The notes beneath the pieces were generated by a model. The model was not told the DNA's origin, searched no databases, and was given only the letters and a program-made list of their open reading frames with translations. A stretch of DNA of 64,000 nt from NCBI GenBank assembly GCA_963922205.1, contig CAWUHX010000328.1, forward strand, positions 248,001 through 312,000, given 5' to 3'. This DNA comes from Romanomermis culicivorax. Its lineage: Eukaryota; Nematoda; Enoplea; Mermithida; Mermithidae. The position numbers and the translations under genes are program-made. Position 1 is the stretch's first letter, and each line of letters begins with the position of its first letter. Below are positions 32,766-45,647 of the stretch, in pieces.

Positions 32766-35700
32766 TTAAATGTTTGAATTTTCTTCTTCTTCTTCTTCCT
32801 CTTTTTCTATGCCCAAATTTTCTAAAATTGAATGGCTTTGTTGTCGAAATTGCCTGGAATTTCTGACTCCTTCGTTGGCCAAACGTAAAACTTCCAATTC
32901 GAAATTTTCCCGCCAAAATGGTTCCATGGCGTTCATTTTTTCTCCAATCAATAAAACTGTAAAAAAATTGATTTTCAGGTACAAAATTTCAAAAAAGTTT
33001 ACTGTAGCTCAAATTTTTCAAACTTTCAAATATAAATTTTCCCGCCAAAATGGTTCCATGGCGTTCATTTTTTCTCCAATCAATAAAACTGTGAAAAAAT
33101 TGATTTTCAGGTACAAAATTTTAAAAAAGTTTACTGTAGCTCAAATTTTTCAAACTTTCAAATCGAAATTTTCCCGCCAAAATGGTTCCATGGCGTTCAT
33201 TTTTTCTCCAATCAATAAAACTGTAAAAAAATTGATTCTCAAGTACAAAATTTAAAAAAGTTTACTGTAGCTCAAATTTTTCAAACTTTCAAATATAAAT
33301 TTTCCCGCCAAAATGGTTCCATGGCGTTCATTTTTTCTCCAATCAATAAAACTGTGAAAAAATTGATTTTCAGGTACAAAATTTTAAAAAAGTTTACTGT
33401 AGCTCAAATTTTTAAAACTTTCAAATTGAAAATTTCCCGCCAAAATGGTTCCATGGCGTTCATTTTTTCTCCAATTAATAAAACTATGAAAAAAATTGAT
33501 TTTCAGGTACAAAATTTTTAAAAAGTTTACTGTAGCTCAAATTTTTCAAACTTTCAAATCGAAATTTTGCCGCCAAAATGGTTCCATGGCGTTCATTTTT
33601 TCTCCAATTAATAAAACTATGAAAAAAAGTTGATTTTCAGGTACAAAAAATTTAAAAAGTTTACTGTAGCTCAAATTTTTCAAACTTTCAAATCGAAAAT
33701 TTCCCGCCAAAATGGTTCCATAGCGTTCATTTTTTCTCCAATCAATAAAACTGTAAAAAATTGATTCTCAGGTACAAAATTTAAAAAGTTTACTGTAGCT
33801 CAAATTTTTCAAACTTTCAAATCGAAAATTTCCCGCCAAAATGGTTCCATGGCGTTCATTTTTTCTCCAATCAATAAAACTGTAAAAAAAGTTGATTTTC
33901 AGGTACAAAATTTTAAAAAAGTTTACTGTAGCTCAAATTTTTCAAACTTTCAAATCGAAATTTTTCCGCCAAAATGGTTCCATGGCGTTCATTTTTTCTC
34001 CAATCAATAAAACTGTAAAAAATTGATTCTCAGGTACAAAATTTAAAAAGTTTACTGTAGCTCAAATTTTTCAAACTTTCAAATCGAAAATTTCCCGCCA
34101 AAATGGTTCCATGGCGTTCATTTTTTCTCCAATCAATAAAACTGTAAAAAATTGATTTTCAGGTACAAAAAATTGAAAAAGTTTACTGTAGCTCAAATTT
34201 TTCAAACTTTCAAATCGAAATTTTCCCACCAAAATGGTTTCATAGCGTTCATTTTTTCTCCAATCAATAAAACTGTAAAAAAATTGATTTTCAGGTACAA
34301 AATTTCAAAAAAGTTTACTGTAGCTCAAATTTTTCAAACTTTCAAATATAAATTTTCCCGCCAAAATGGTTCCATGGCGTTCATTTTTTCTCCAATCAAT
34401 AAAACTGTGAAAAAATTGATTTTCAGGTACAAAATTTTAAAAAAGTTTACTGTAGCTCAAATTTTTCAAACTTTCAAATCGAAAATTTCCCGCCAAAATG
34501 GTTCCATGGCGTTCATTTTTTCTCCAATCAATAAAACTGTAAAAAAAGTTGATTTTCAGGTACAAAATTTTAAAAAAGTTTACTGTAGCTCAAATTTTTC
34601 AAACTTTCAAATCGAAATTTTTCCGCCAAAATGGTTCCATGGCGTTCATTTTTTCTCCAATCAATAAAACTGTGAAAAAATTGATTTTCAGGTACAAAAT
34701 TTTAAAAAAGTTTACTGTAGCTCAAATTTTTGAAACTTTCAAATTGAAAATTTCCCGCCAAAATGGTTCCATGGCGTTCATTTTTTCTCCAATTAATAAA
34801 ACTATGAAAAAAATTGATTTTCAGGTACAAAATTTTTAAAAAGTTTACTGTAGCTCAAATTTTTCAAACTTTCAAATCGAAATTTTGCCGCCAAAATGGT
34901 TCCATGGCGTTCATTTTTTCTCCAATTAATAAAACTATGAAAAAAAGTTGATTTTCAGGTACAAAAAATTTAAAAAGTTTACTGTAGCTCAAATTTTTCA
35001 AACTTTCAAATCGAAAATTTCCCGCCAAAATGGTTCCATAGCGTTCATTTTTTCTCCAATCAATAAAACTGTAAAAAATTGATTCTCAGGTACAAAATTT
35101 AAAAAGTTTACTGTAGCTCAAATTTTTCAAACTTTCAAATCGAAAATTTCCCGCCAAAATGGTTCCATGGCGTTCATTTTTTCTCCAATCAATAAAACTG
35201 TAAAAAAAGTTGATTTTCAGGTACAAAATTTTAAAAAAGTTTACTGTAGCTCAAATTTTTCAAACTTTCAAATCGAAATTTTTCCGCCAAAATGGTTCCA
35301 TGGCGTTCATTTTTTCTCCAATCAATAAAACTGCAAAAAAATTGATTCTCAGGTACAAAATTTAAAAAGTTTACTGTAGCTCAAATTTTTCAAACTTTCA
35401 AATCGAAAATTTCCCGCCAAAATGGTTCCATGGCGTTCATTTTTTCTCCAATCAATAAAACTGTAAAAAATTGATTTTCAGGTACAAAAAATTGAAAAAG
35501 TTTACTGTAGCTCAAATTTTTCAAACTTTCAAATCGAAATTTTCCCACCAAAATGGTTTCATAGCGTTCATTTTTTCTCCAATCAATAAAACTGTAAAAA
35601 AATTGATTTTCAGGTACAAAATTTCAAAAAAGTTTACTGTAGCTCAAATTTTTCAAACTTTCAAATATAAATTTTCCCGCCAAAATGGTTCCATGGCGTT

Positions 35701-36837
35701 CATTTTTTCTCCAATCAATAAAACTGTGAAAAAATTGATTTTCAGGTACAAAATTTTAAAAAAGTTTACTGTAGCTCAAATTTTTCAAACTTTCAAATCG
35801 AAAATTTCCCGCCAAAATGGTTCCATGGCGTTCATTTTTTCTCCAATCAATAAAACTGTAAAAAAAGTTGATTTTCAGGTACAAAATTTTAAAAAAGTTT
35901 ACTGTAGCTCAAATTTTTCAAACTTTCAAATCGAAATTTTTCCGCCAAAATGGTTCCATGGCGTTCATTTTTTCTCCAATCAATAAAACTGTAAAAAATT
36001 GATTCTCAGGTACAAAATTTAAAAAGTTTACTGTAGCTCAAATTTTTCAAACTTTCAAATCGAAAATTTCCCGCCAAAATGGTTCCATGGCGTTCATTTT
36101 TTCTCCAATCAATAAAACTGTAAAAAATTGATTTTCAGGTACAAAAAATTGAAAAAGTTTACTGTAGCTCAAATTTTTCAAACTTTCAAATCGAAATTTT
36201 CCCACCAAAATGGTTTCATAGCGTTCATTTTTTCTCCAATCAATAAAACTGTAAAAAATTGATTTTCAGGTACATAACTTTAAAAAAGTTTACTGTAGCT
36301 CAAATTTTTGAAATTTCCGATTCGCAATTTTCCCGCCAAAATGATTCCATGGCGTTCATTTTTTCTCCAATCAATAAAAGTGTAAAACATTGATTTTCAG
36401 GTACAAAAAATTGAAAAAGTTTACTGTAGCTCAAATTGATACTTTTCTACAGTAATTTAAAAAAATTTTTCCTCACGGAATGTATTGCCGGACGGAAGTG
36501 TTTGCGATTCAAAATTGGGCGTTTGGACGCTTCCAAAATCACCAATGTGACGTTTCAAATTGCGTTTAATTTGGGCTGAAAAAATTAATTAATTAAATAT
36601 TTTCGGAAAATTTTAATTAATTTTTAATTTTAATTTTAAAAAATTAAAAATTAATCTTGAAAAATGCGACAAAATCCATGTTTTTTTAGGAATTTTAATG
36701 CGAAAATGTGCTCACTTTTGCCAAATTCAGCAATATTCGAAGACGCATTTTGTTCCATTTCTTCTGATTCGTCTTCTAAACCGCTATTCAAATTCGCAAT
36801 TTGATCTTTTTTAGGTTCTTCGACACTCATGTTTAGT
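32766..36837 (-). CDS. Downstream exons of MADF-type gene (unrecognised C-terminal part)
   Basis: Exons on the minus strand: 36837-36716, 36575-36477 and 32956-32766 (stop TAA at 32768-32766). Phases match (122, 99 and 191 nt), with donors GTGAGC and GTGAGG and acceptors TTTTTAG, TTTTCAG and TTTTACAG. The translation is acidic (SVEEPKKDQ, LEDESEEMEQ), then basic (IKRNLKRHIGDFGSV), then a helical end (RLANEGVRNSRQFRQQSH) and a poly-Glu tail. By itself it could start at ATG 36830. But the exon opened by the acceptor at 36838 continues in frame from the MADF exons at 47960-47577, giving a 245-aa protein. I therefore favour one gene over two. The intron between the last two exons is 3.5 kb of 132-bp repeats derived from the last exon's own start. 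Confidence 0.65.
32990..36420 (-). repeat. 132-bp satellite copied from an intron-exon junction
   Basis: About 26 units of 131-133 bp lie in the last intron of the MADF-type gene. Each unit, on the minus strand, repeats that gene's acceptor (TTTTTTCACAG or TTTTTTACAG), about the first 60-70 bases of its final exon (coding GEKMNAMEPFWRENF) and an intron remnant with CTACAGTAAAC. The true exon at 32956 continues LEVLRLANEG, whereas the copies run into an in-frame TGA soon after. A higher-order unit of 1319 bp (10 monomers) is clear: 34152-34667 repeats at 35471-35986 and 33321-33521 at 34640-34840. Confidence 0.92.
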
Positions 36838-36839
36838 CT

Positions 36840-39800
36840 AAAAATTTAAATTCAAAATTGAGAAAAAAATTGAATTTTTAATCATTTTAAAATTTTTAAA
36901 TTAAAAGTGATTTTTTAATTTTTAAATCAAAATTGATTTTAAAATTTTTAAACTAAAAGTGATTTTAAAATTTTTAAATTAAAAGTGATTTTGAAGTTTT
37001 TAAATTAAAAGTGGTTTTAAAATATTCAAATTAAAAGTGATTTTAAAATTTTTAAATTAGAAGTAATTTTAAAAATTTTAAATTAAAAGTGATTTTAAAA
37101 TTTTTAAACTAAAAGTGATTTTAAAATTTTTAAATTAAACGTGATTTTGAAGTTTTTAAATTAAAAGTGGTTTTAAAATATTTAAATTAAAAGTGATTTT
37201 TAAATTTTTAAATTAGAAGTAATTTTAAAATTTTTAAATTAGAAGTAATTTTAAAATTTTTAAATTAAAAGTGATTTTAAAATTTTAAAATTAAAAGTGA
37301 TTTTAAAATTTTAAAATTAAAAGTGATTTTAAAATTTTCAAATTATAAGTGATTTTAAAATTTTTAAATTAAAAGTAATTTTAGAATTTTTAAATTAAAA
37401 GTGATTATAAAATTTTTAAATTAAAGGTGATTCTAAAATTTTAAATCAGAAGTGATTTTAAAATTTTTAAATTAAAGGTGATTTTAAAATTTTTAAATTA
37501 AAAATTGGTTTTAAAATATTTAAATCAAAAGTGATTTTTAAATATTTAAATTAAAAGTTATTTTTAAATTTCTGAATTAAAAGTGATTTTAAAATTTTTA
37601 AATTCGAAGTGATTACAAATTTTTAAAATTTCAAAATTAAATGTGACTTTAAAATTTTTAAATTAGAAGTGATTTTAAAATTTTTAAATTAAGGGTGATC
37701 TTAAAATTTTTAAATTAAAAGTGATTTTAAAATTTGTAAATTAAAAGTGATTTCGAAATTTCAAATCAAAAGTGATTGCAAAATTTTTAAATTGAAGGTG
37801 ATTTCAAAATTTCTAAATTAAAAGTGATTTCGAAATTTCAAATTAAAAGTGATTGTAAAATTTTTAAATTAAAGGTGATTTTAAAATTTTTAAATTAAAA
37901 GTGATTTTTTAATTTTTAAATCAAAATTGATTTTAAAATTTTTAAACTAAAAGTGATTTTAAAATTTTTAAATTAAAAGTGATTTTGAAGTTTTTAAATT
38001 AAAAGTGGTTTTAAAATATTCAAATTAAAAGTGATTTTAAAATTTTTAAATTAGAAGTAATTTTAAAAATTTTAAATTAAAAGTGATTTTAAAATTTTTA
38101 AACTAAAAGTGATTTTAAAATTTTTAAATTAAACGTGATTTTGAAGTTTTTAAATTAAAAGTGGTTTTAAAATATTTAAATTAAAAGTGATTTTTAAATT
38201 TTTAAATTAGAAGTAATTTTAAAATTTTTAAATTAGAAGTAATTTTAAAATTTTTAAATTAAAAGTGATTTTTTAATTTTTAAATCAAAATTGATTTTAA
38301 AATTTTTAAACTAAAAGTGATTTTAAAATTTTTAAATTAAAAGTGATTTTGAAGTTTTTAAATTAAAAGTGGTTTTAAAATATTCAAATTAAAAGTGATT
38401 TTAAAATTTTTAAATTAGAAGTAATTTTAAAAATTTTAAATTAAAAGTGATTTTAAAATTTTTAAACTAAAAGTGATTTTAAAATTTTTAAATTAAACGT
38501 GATTTTGAAGTTTTTAAATTAAAAGTGGTTTTAAAATATTTAAATTAAAAGTGATTTTTAAATTTTTAAATTAGAAGTAATTTTAAAATTTTTAAATTAG
38601 AAGTAATTTTAAAATTTTTAAATTAAAAGTGATTTTAAAATTTTAAAATTAAAAGTGATTTTAAAATTTTAAAATTAAAAGTGATTTTAAAATTTTCAAA
38701 TTATAAGTGATTTTAAAATTTTTAAATTAAAAGTAATTTTAGAATTTTTAAATTAAAAGTGATTATAAAATTTTTAAATTAAAGGTGATTCTAAAATTTT
38801 AAATCAGAAGTGATTTTAAAATTTTTAAATTAAAGGTGATTTTAAAATTTTTAAATTAAAAATTGGTTTTAAAATATTTAAATCAAAAGTGATTTTTAAA
38901 TATTTAAATTAAAAGTTATTTTTAAATTTCTGAATTAAAAGTGATTTTAAAATTTTTAAATTCGAAGTGATTACAAATTTTTAAAATTTCAAAATTAAAA
39001 GTGATTTTAAAATTTTTAAATTAGAAGTGATTTTAAAATTTTTAATTAAAAGTGATTTTAAAATTTTTAAATTAAAAGTGATTTTAAAATTTGTAAATTA
39101 AAAGTGATTTCGAAATTTCAAATCAAAAGTGATTGCAAAATTTTTAAATTGAAGGTGATTTCAAAATTTCTAAATTAAAAGTGATTTCGAAATTTCAAAT
39201 TAAAAGTGATTGTAAAATTTTTAAATTAAAGGTGATTTTAAAATTTTTAAATTAAAAGTGATTTTGAAGTTTTTGAATTAAAAGTGGTTTTAAAATATTT
39301 AAATTAAAAAAGATTTTAAAATTTTTAAATTAGAAGTAATTTTAAAAAATTTTAAATTAAAAATGATTTTAAAATTTCTAAATTAAAAATGGTTTTAAAA
39401 TTTTTAAATTAAAAATGGTTTTAAAATTTTTAAACTAAAAGTGATTTCAAAATTTTTGGATTAAAAGTGATTTTAAAATATTCAAATTAAAAGTGATTTT
39501 TAAATTTTTAAATTAGAAGTAATTTTAAAAATTTTAAATTAAAAGTGATTCTAAAATTTTTAAATTGAAGGTGATTTTAAAATTCTTAAATTAAAAATGA
39601 TTTTAAAATTTTTAAATCAAAATTGATTTAAAAATTTTTAAACTTAAAGTGATTTTAAAATTTTTAAATTAAAAGTGATTTTGAAGTTTTTAAATTAAAA
39701 ATTGGTTTTAAAATATTTAAATTAGAAGCGATTTTTAAATTTTTAAATTAGAAGTAATTTTAAAAATTTTAAATTAAAAGTGATTTTAGAATTTTTAAAT

Positions 39801-41823
39801 TAAAAGTGATTATAAAATTTTTAAATTAAAGGTGATTCTAAAATTTTAAATCAAAAGTAATTTTAAAATTTTTTAAATTGAAGGTGATTTTAAAATTTTT
39901 AAATTAAAAATGATTTTAAAATTTTTAAATTAAAAGTGATTTTAAAATTTTTGAATTAAAAATGATTTTTAAATTTTTAAATCAAAAGTGATCTTAAAAT
40001 TTTAAATTAAAAGTGATTTTAAAAATTTTAAATTAAAAGTGATTCTAAAATTTTTATATTAAAAATGATTTTAAAATTTTTAAATCAAAATTGATTTAAA
40101 AATTTTTAAACTTAAAGTGATTTTGAAATTTTTAAATTAAAAGTGATTTTGAAGTTTTTAAATTAAAAATTGGTTTTAAAATATTTAAATTAGAAGCGAT
40201 TTTTAAATTTTTAAATTAGAAGTAATTTTAAAAATTTTAAATTAAAAGTGATTTTAGAATTTTTAAATTAAAAGTGATTATAAAATTTTTAAATTAAAGG
40301 TGATTCTAAAATTTTAAATCAAAAGTAATTTTAGAATTTTTTAAATTGAAGGTGATTTTAAAATTTTTAAATTAAAAATGATTTTAAAATTTTTAAATTA
40401 AAAGTGATTTTAAAATTTTTGAATTAAAAATGATTTTTAAATTTTTAAATCAAAAGTGATCTTAAAATTTTAAATTAAAAGTGATTTTAAAAATTTTAAA
40501 TTAAAAGTGATTCTAAAATTTTTATATTAAAAATGATTTTAAAATTTTTAAATCAAAATTGATTTAAAAATTTTTAAACTTAAAGTGATTTTGAAATTTT
40601 TAAATTAAAAGTGATTTTGAAGTTTTTAAATTAAAAATTGGTTTTAAAATATTTAAATTAGAAGCGATTTTTAAATTTTTAAATTAGAAGTAATTTTAAA
40701 AATTTTAAATTAAAAGTGATTTTAGAATTTTTAAATTAAAAGTGATTATAAAATTTTTAAATTAAAGGTGATTCTAAAATTTTAAATCAAAAGTAATTTT
40801 AGAATTTTTTAAATTGAAGGTGATTTTAAAATTTTTAAATTAAAAATGATTTTAAAATTTTTAAATTAAAAGTGATTTTAAAATTTTTGAATTAAAAATG
40901 ATTTTTAAATTTTTAAATCAAAAGTGATCTTAAAATTTTAAATTAAAAGTGATTTTAAAATTTTTAAATTAAAAGTGATTCTAAAATTTTTATATTAAAA
41001 ATGATTTTAAAATTTTTAAATCAAAATTGATTTAAAAATTTTTAAACTTAAAGTGATTTTGAAATTTTTAAATTAAAAGTGATTTTGAAGTTTTTAAATT
41101 AAAAATTGGTTTTAAAATATTTAAATTAGAAGCGATTTTTAAATTTTTAAATTAGAAGTAATTTTAAAAATTTTAAATTAAAAGTGATTTTAGAATTTTT
41201 AAATTAAAAGTGATTATAAAATTTTTAAATTAAAGGTGATTCTAAAATTTTAAATCAAAAGTGATTTAAAAATTTTTAAATTAAAAATGATTTTAAAACT
41301 TTTAAATTAAAAGTGATTTTAAAATTTTCAAATTAAAAGTGATTTTTAAATTTTTAAATTAAAAGCGATTTTAAAATTTTTGAATTAAAAGTTATTCTAA
41401 AATTTTTGAATTAAAAGTGGTTTTGAAACTTAAAAAAATTCCCAAAGAACTAAAATAAAAAAAATAGAAATGAACCTAAAAATCGAAAAATGAAGAAAAA
41501 CAAAAAAGTTTATCAAGAAATATAGTTCAATAAGCCAAATAAAACCTCAAAAGTAAAAAAACAAAAAAAAAACAAAAAAATAAAAAACAACATATAAATG
41601 CAAAAATTAAAAATTAGAACTAAACGAAAAAATTTTAAAACATTAAATTTTGAAAATTCCAAAATAAACTCAAAAAGAAGAACAACGAAAAAAGTCTGAA
41701 AAAATTAAAAAGAAGAGAAAAAACCTAAAAATTAAAAAATAAAAAAAAACAGAAGAAATCGAAAAAAGTCAAGAAACAACCAAAATTAAGAAAAAAAGAG
41801 AAAAAAACCCAAAATCGAGGAAT
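36840..41823. repeat. ~26-bp AT minisatellite with ~468-bp higher-order units
   Basis: The monomer is close to AAGTGATTTTAAAATTTTTA followed by AATTAA. Substituted forms (AAACTTAAAGTGATTTTGAA) recur at 40108, 40575 and 41044, showing a 467-469-bp higher-order unit. A longer block (attttttaatttttaaatc) recurs at 36905, 37891 and 38264. The last 400 bp change to A-rich purine sequence. On the favoured gene model this is the large intron of the MADF gene. Confidence 0.9.
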
Positions 41824-41975
41824 AGTACTCTGCGTTGATACCACTGCTTNNNNNNNNNNNNNNNNNNNNNNNNNNNNNNNNNNNNNNNNNNNNNNNNNNN
41901 NNNNNNNNNNNNNNNNNNNNNNNNNNNNNNNNNNNNNNNNNNNNNNNNNAGCAGTGGTATCAACGCAGAGTTACT
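41824..41975. other. Assembly gap (100 N) flanked by library adapters
   Basis: Exactly 100 Ns (41850-41949) lie between two inverted copies of the template-switch adapter. 41950-41969 reads AGCAGTGGTATCAACGCAGA and 41824-41849 is its full reverse complement. These bases are not genomic. The adapter is the one used in PCR-amplified ultra-low-input long-read libraries (established knowledge). The join was made between two contig ends that still carried adapter. Confidence 0.97.
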
Positions 41976-44900
41976 AACGTGATTTTGAAGTTTTTAAATT
42001 AAAAGTGGTTTTAAAATATTTAAATTAAAAGTGATTTTTAAATTTTTAAATTAGAAGTAATTTTAAAATTTTTAAATTAGAAGTAATTTTAAAATTTTAA
42101 ATTAAAAAGTGATTTTTTAATTTTTAAATCAAAATTGATTTTAAAATTTTTAAACTAAAAGTGATTTTAAAATTTTTAAATTAAAGTGATTTTGAAGTTT
42201 TTAAATTAAAAGTGGTTTTAAAATATTCAAATTAAAAGTGATTTTAAAATTTTTAATTAGAAGTAATTTTAAAAATTTTAAATTAAAAGTGATTTTAAAA
42301 TTTTTAAACTAAAAGTGATTTTAAAATTTTTAAATTAAACGTGATTTTGAAGTTTTTAAATTAAAAGTGGTTTTAAAATATTTAAATTAAAAGTGATTTT
42401 TAAATTTTTAAATTAGAAGTAATTTTAAAATTTTTAAATTAGAAGTAATTTTAAAATTTTTAAATTAAAAGTGATTTTAAAATTTTAAAATTAAAAGTGA
42501 TTTTAAAATTTTAAAATTAAAAGTGATTTTAAAATTTTCAAATTATAAGTGATTTTAAAATTTTTAAATTAAAAGTAATTTAGAATTTTTAAATTAAAAG
42601 TGATTATAAAATTTTTAAATTAAAGGTGATTCTAAAATTTTAAATCAGAAGTGATTTTAAAATTTTTAAATTAAAGGTGATTTTAAAATTTTTAAATTAA
42701 AAATTGGTTTTAAAATATTTAAATCAAAAGTGATTTTTAAATATTTAAATTAAAAGTTATTTTTAAATTTCTGAATTAAAAGTGATTTTAAAATTTTTAA
42801 ATTCGAAGTGATTACAAATTTTTAAAATTTCAAAATTAAAAGTGATTTTAAAATTTTTAAATTAGAAGTGATTTTAAAATTTTTAATTAAAAGTGATTTA
42901 AAATTTTTAAATTAAAAGTGATTTTAAAATTTGTAAATTAAAAGTGATTTCGAAATTTCAAATCAAAAGTGATTGCAAAATTTTTAAATTGAAGGTGATT
43001 TCAAAATTTCTAAATTAAAAGTGATTTCGAAATTTCAAATTAAAAGTGATTGTAAAATTTTTAAATTAAAGGTGATTTTAAAATTTTTAAATTAAAAGTG
43101 ATTTTGAAGTTTTTGAATTAAAAGTGGTTTTAAAATATTTAAATTAAAAAAGATTTTAAAATTTTAAATTAGAAGTAATTTTAAAAAATTTTAAATTAAA
43201 AATGATTTTAAAATTTCTAAATTAAAAATGGTTTTAAAATTTTTAAATTAAAAATGGTTTTAAAATTTTTAAACTAAAAGTGATTTCAAAATTTTTGGAT
43301 TAAAAGTGATTTTAAAATATTCAAATTAAAAGTGATTTTTAAATTTTTAAATTAGAAGTAATTTTAAAAATTTTAAATTAAAAGTGATTCTAAAATTTTT
43401 AAATTGAAGGTGATTTTAAAATTCTTAAATTAAAAATGATTTTAAAATTTTTAAATCAAAATTGATTTAAAAATTTTTAAACTTAAAGTGATTTTAAAAT
43501 TTTTAAATTAAAAGTGATTTTGAAGTTTTTAAATTAAAAATTGGTTTTAAAATATTTAAATTAGAAGCGATTTTTAAATTTTTAAATTAGAAGTAATTTT
43601 AAAAATTTTAAATTAAAAGTGATTTTAGAATTTTTAAATTAAAAGTGATTATAAAATTTTTAAATTAAAGGTGATTCTAAAATTTTAAATCAAAAGTAAT
43701 TTTAAAATTTTTTAAATTGAAGGTGATTTTAAAATTTTTAAATTAAAAATGATTTTAAAATTTTTAAATTAAAAGTGATTTTAAAATTTTTGAATTAAAA
43801 ATGATTTTTAAATTTTTAAATCAAAAGTGATCTTAAAATTTTAAATTAAAAGTGATTTTAAAAATTTTAAATTAAAAGTGATTCTAAAATTTTATATTAA
43901 AAATGATTTTAAATTTTTAAATCAAAATTGATTTAAAAATTTTTAAACTTAAAGTGATTTTGAAATTTTTAAATTAAAAGTGATTTTGAAGTTTTTAAAT
44001 TAAAAATTGGTTTTAAAATATTTAAATTAGAAGCGATTTTTAAATTTTAAATTAGAAGTAATTTTAAAAATTTTAAATTAAAAGTGATTTTAGAATTTTT
44101 AAATTAAAAGTGATTATAAAATTTTTAAATTAAAGGTGATTCTAAAATTTTAAATCAAAAGTAATTTTAGAATTTTTTAAATTGAAGGTGATTTTAAAAT
44201 TTTTAAATTAAAAATGATTTTAAAATTTTTAAATTAAAAGTGATTTTAAAATTTTTGAATTAAAAATGATTTTTAAATTTTTAAATCAAAAGTGATCTTA
44301 AAATTTTAAATTAAAAGTGATTTTAAAAATTTAAATTAAAGTGATTCTAAAATTTTTATATTAAAAATGATTTTAAAATTTTTAAATCAAAATTGATTTA
44401 AAAATTTTTAAACTTAAAGTGATTTGAAATTTTTAATTAAAAGTGATTTTGAAGTTTTTAAATTAAAAATTGGTTTTAAAATATTTAAATTAGAAGCGAT
44501 TTTTAAATTTTTAAATTAGAAGTAATTTTAAAAATTTTAAATTAAAAGTGATTTTAGAATTTTTAAATTAAAAGTGATTATAAAATTTTTAAATTAAAGG
44601 TGATTCTAAAATTTTAAATCAAAAGTAATTTTAGAATTTTTTAAATTGAAGGTGATTTTAAAATTTTTAAATTAAAAATGATTTTAAAATTTTTAAATTA
44701 AAAGTGATTTTAAAATTTTTGAATTAAAAATGATTTTTAAATTTTAAATCAAAAGTGATCTTAAAATTTTAAATTAAAAGTGATTTTAAAATTTTTAAAT
44801 TAAAAGTGATTCTAAAATTTTTATATTAAAAATGATTTTAAAATTTTTAAATCAAATTGATTTAAAAATTTTTAAACTTAAAGTGATTTTGAAATTTTTA

Positions 44901-45647
44901 AATTAAAAGTGATTTTGAAGTTTTTAAATTAAAAATTGGTTTTAAAATATTTAAATTAGAAGCGATTTTTAAATTTTTAATTAGAAGTAATTTTAAAAAT
45001 TTTAAATTAAAAGTGATTTAGAATTTTTAAATTAAAAGTGATTATAAAATTTTTAAATTAAAGGTGATTCTAAAATTTTAAATCAAAAGTGATTTAAAAA
45101 TTTTTAAATTAAAAATGATTTTAAAACTTTTAAATTAAAAGTGATTTTAAAATTTTCAAATTAAAAGTGATTTTTAAATTTTTTAAATTAAAAGCGATTT
45201 TAAAATTTTTGAATTAAAAGTTATTCTAAAATTTTTGAATTAAAAGTGGTTTTGAAACTTAAAAAAATTCCCAAAGAACTAAAATAAAAAAAATAGAAAT
45301 GAACCTAAAAATCGAAAAATGAAGAAAAACAAAAAAGTTTATCAAGAAATATAGTTCAATAAGCCAAATAAAACCTCAAAAGTAAAAAAACAAAAAAAAA
45401 ACAAAAAATAAAAACAACATATAAATGCAAAAATTAAAAATTAGAACTAAACGAAAAAATTTTAAAACATTAAATTTGAAAATTCCAAAATAAACTCAAA
45501 AAGAAGAACAACGAAAAAAGTCTGAAAAAATTAAAAAGAGAGAAAAAACCTAAAAATTAAAAAATAAAAAAAAACAGAAGAAATCGAAAAAAGTCAAGAA
45601 ACAACCAAAATTAAGAAAAAAAGAGAAAAAAACCCAAAATCGAGGAA
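41976..45647. repeat. Near-duplicate of 38133-41823, probably assembly artefact
   Basis: Starting AACGTGATTTTGAAG, the 3.67 kb after the gap follow the 3.69 kb before it unit by unit to the same end point (CCCAAAATCGAGGAATA). Differences are mostly one-base shortenings of A or T runs (for example near 42183, 42580 and 44330). That is the error pattern of long reads, not of evolutionary divergence. The real genome probably has one copy, so downstream distances are about 3.8 kb too long. Confidence 0.88.

Noticed and set aside
32770..35986. Plus-strand open frames repeating KKFTVAQIFQTFKSKFSRQNGS-type text
   Set aside because: They are the reverse reading of the 132-bp satellite, which is explained by the minus-strand intron-exon junction.
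41769..41963. Frame running across the N gap
   Set aside because: It consists of adapter, Ns and repeat.
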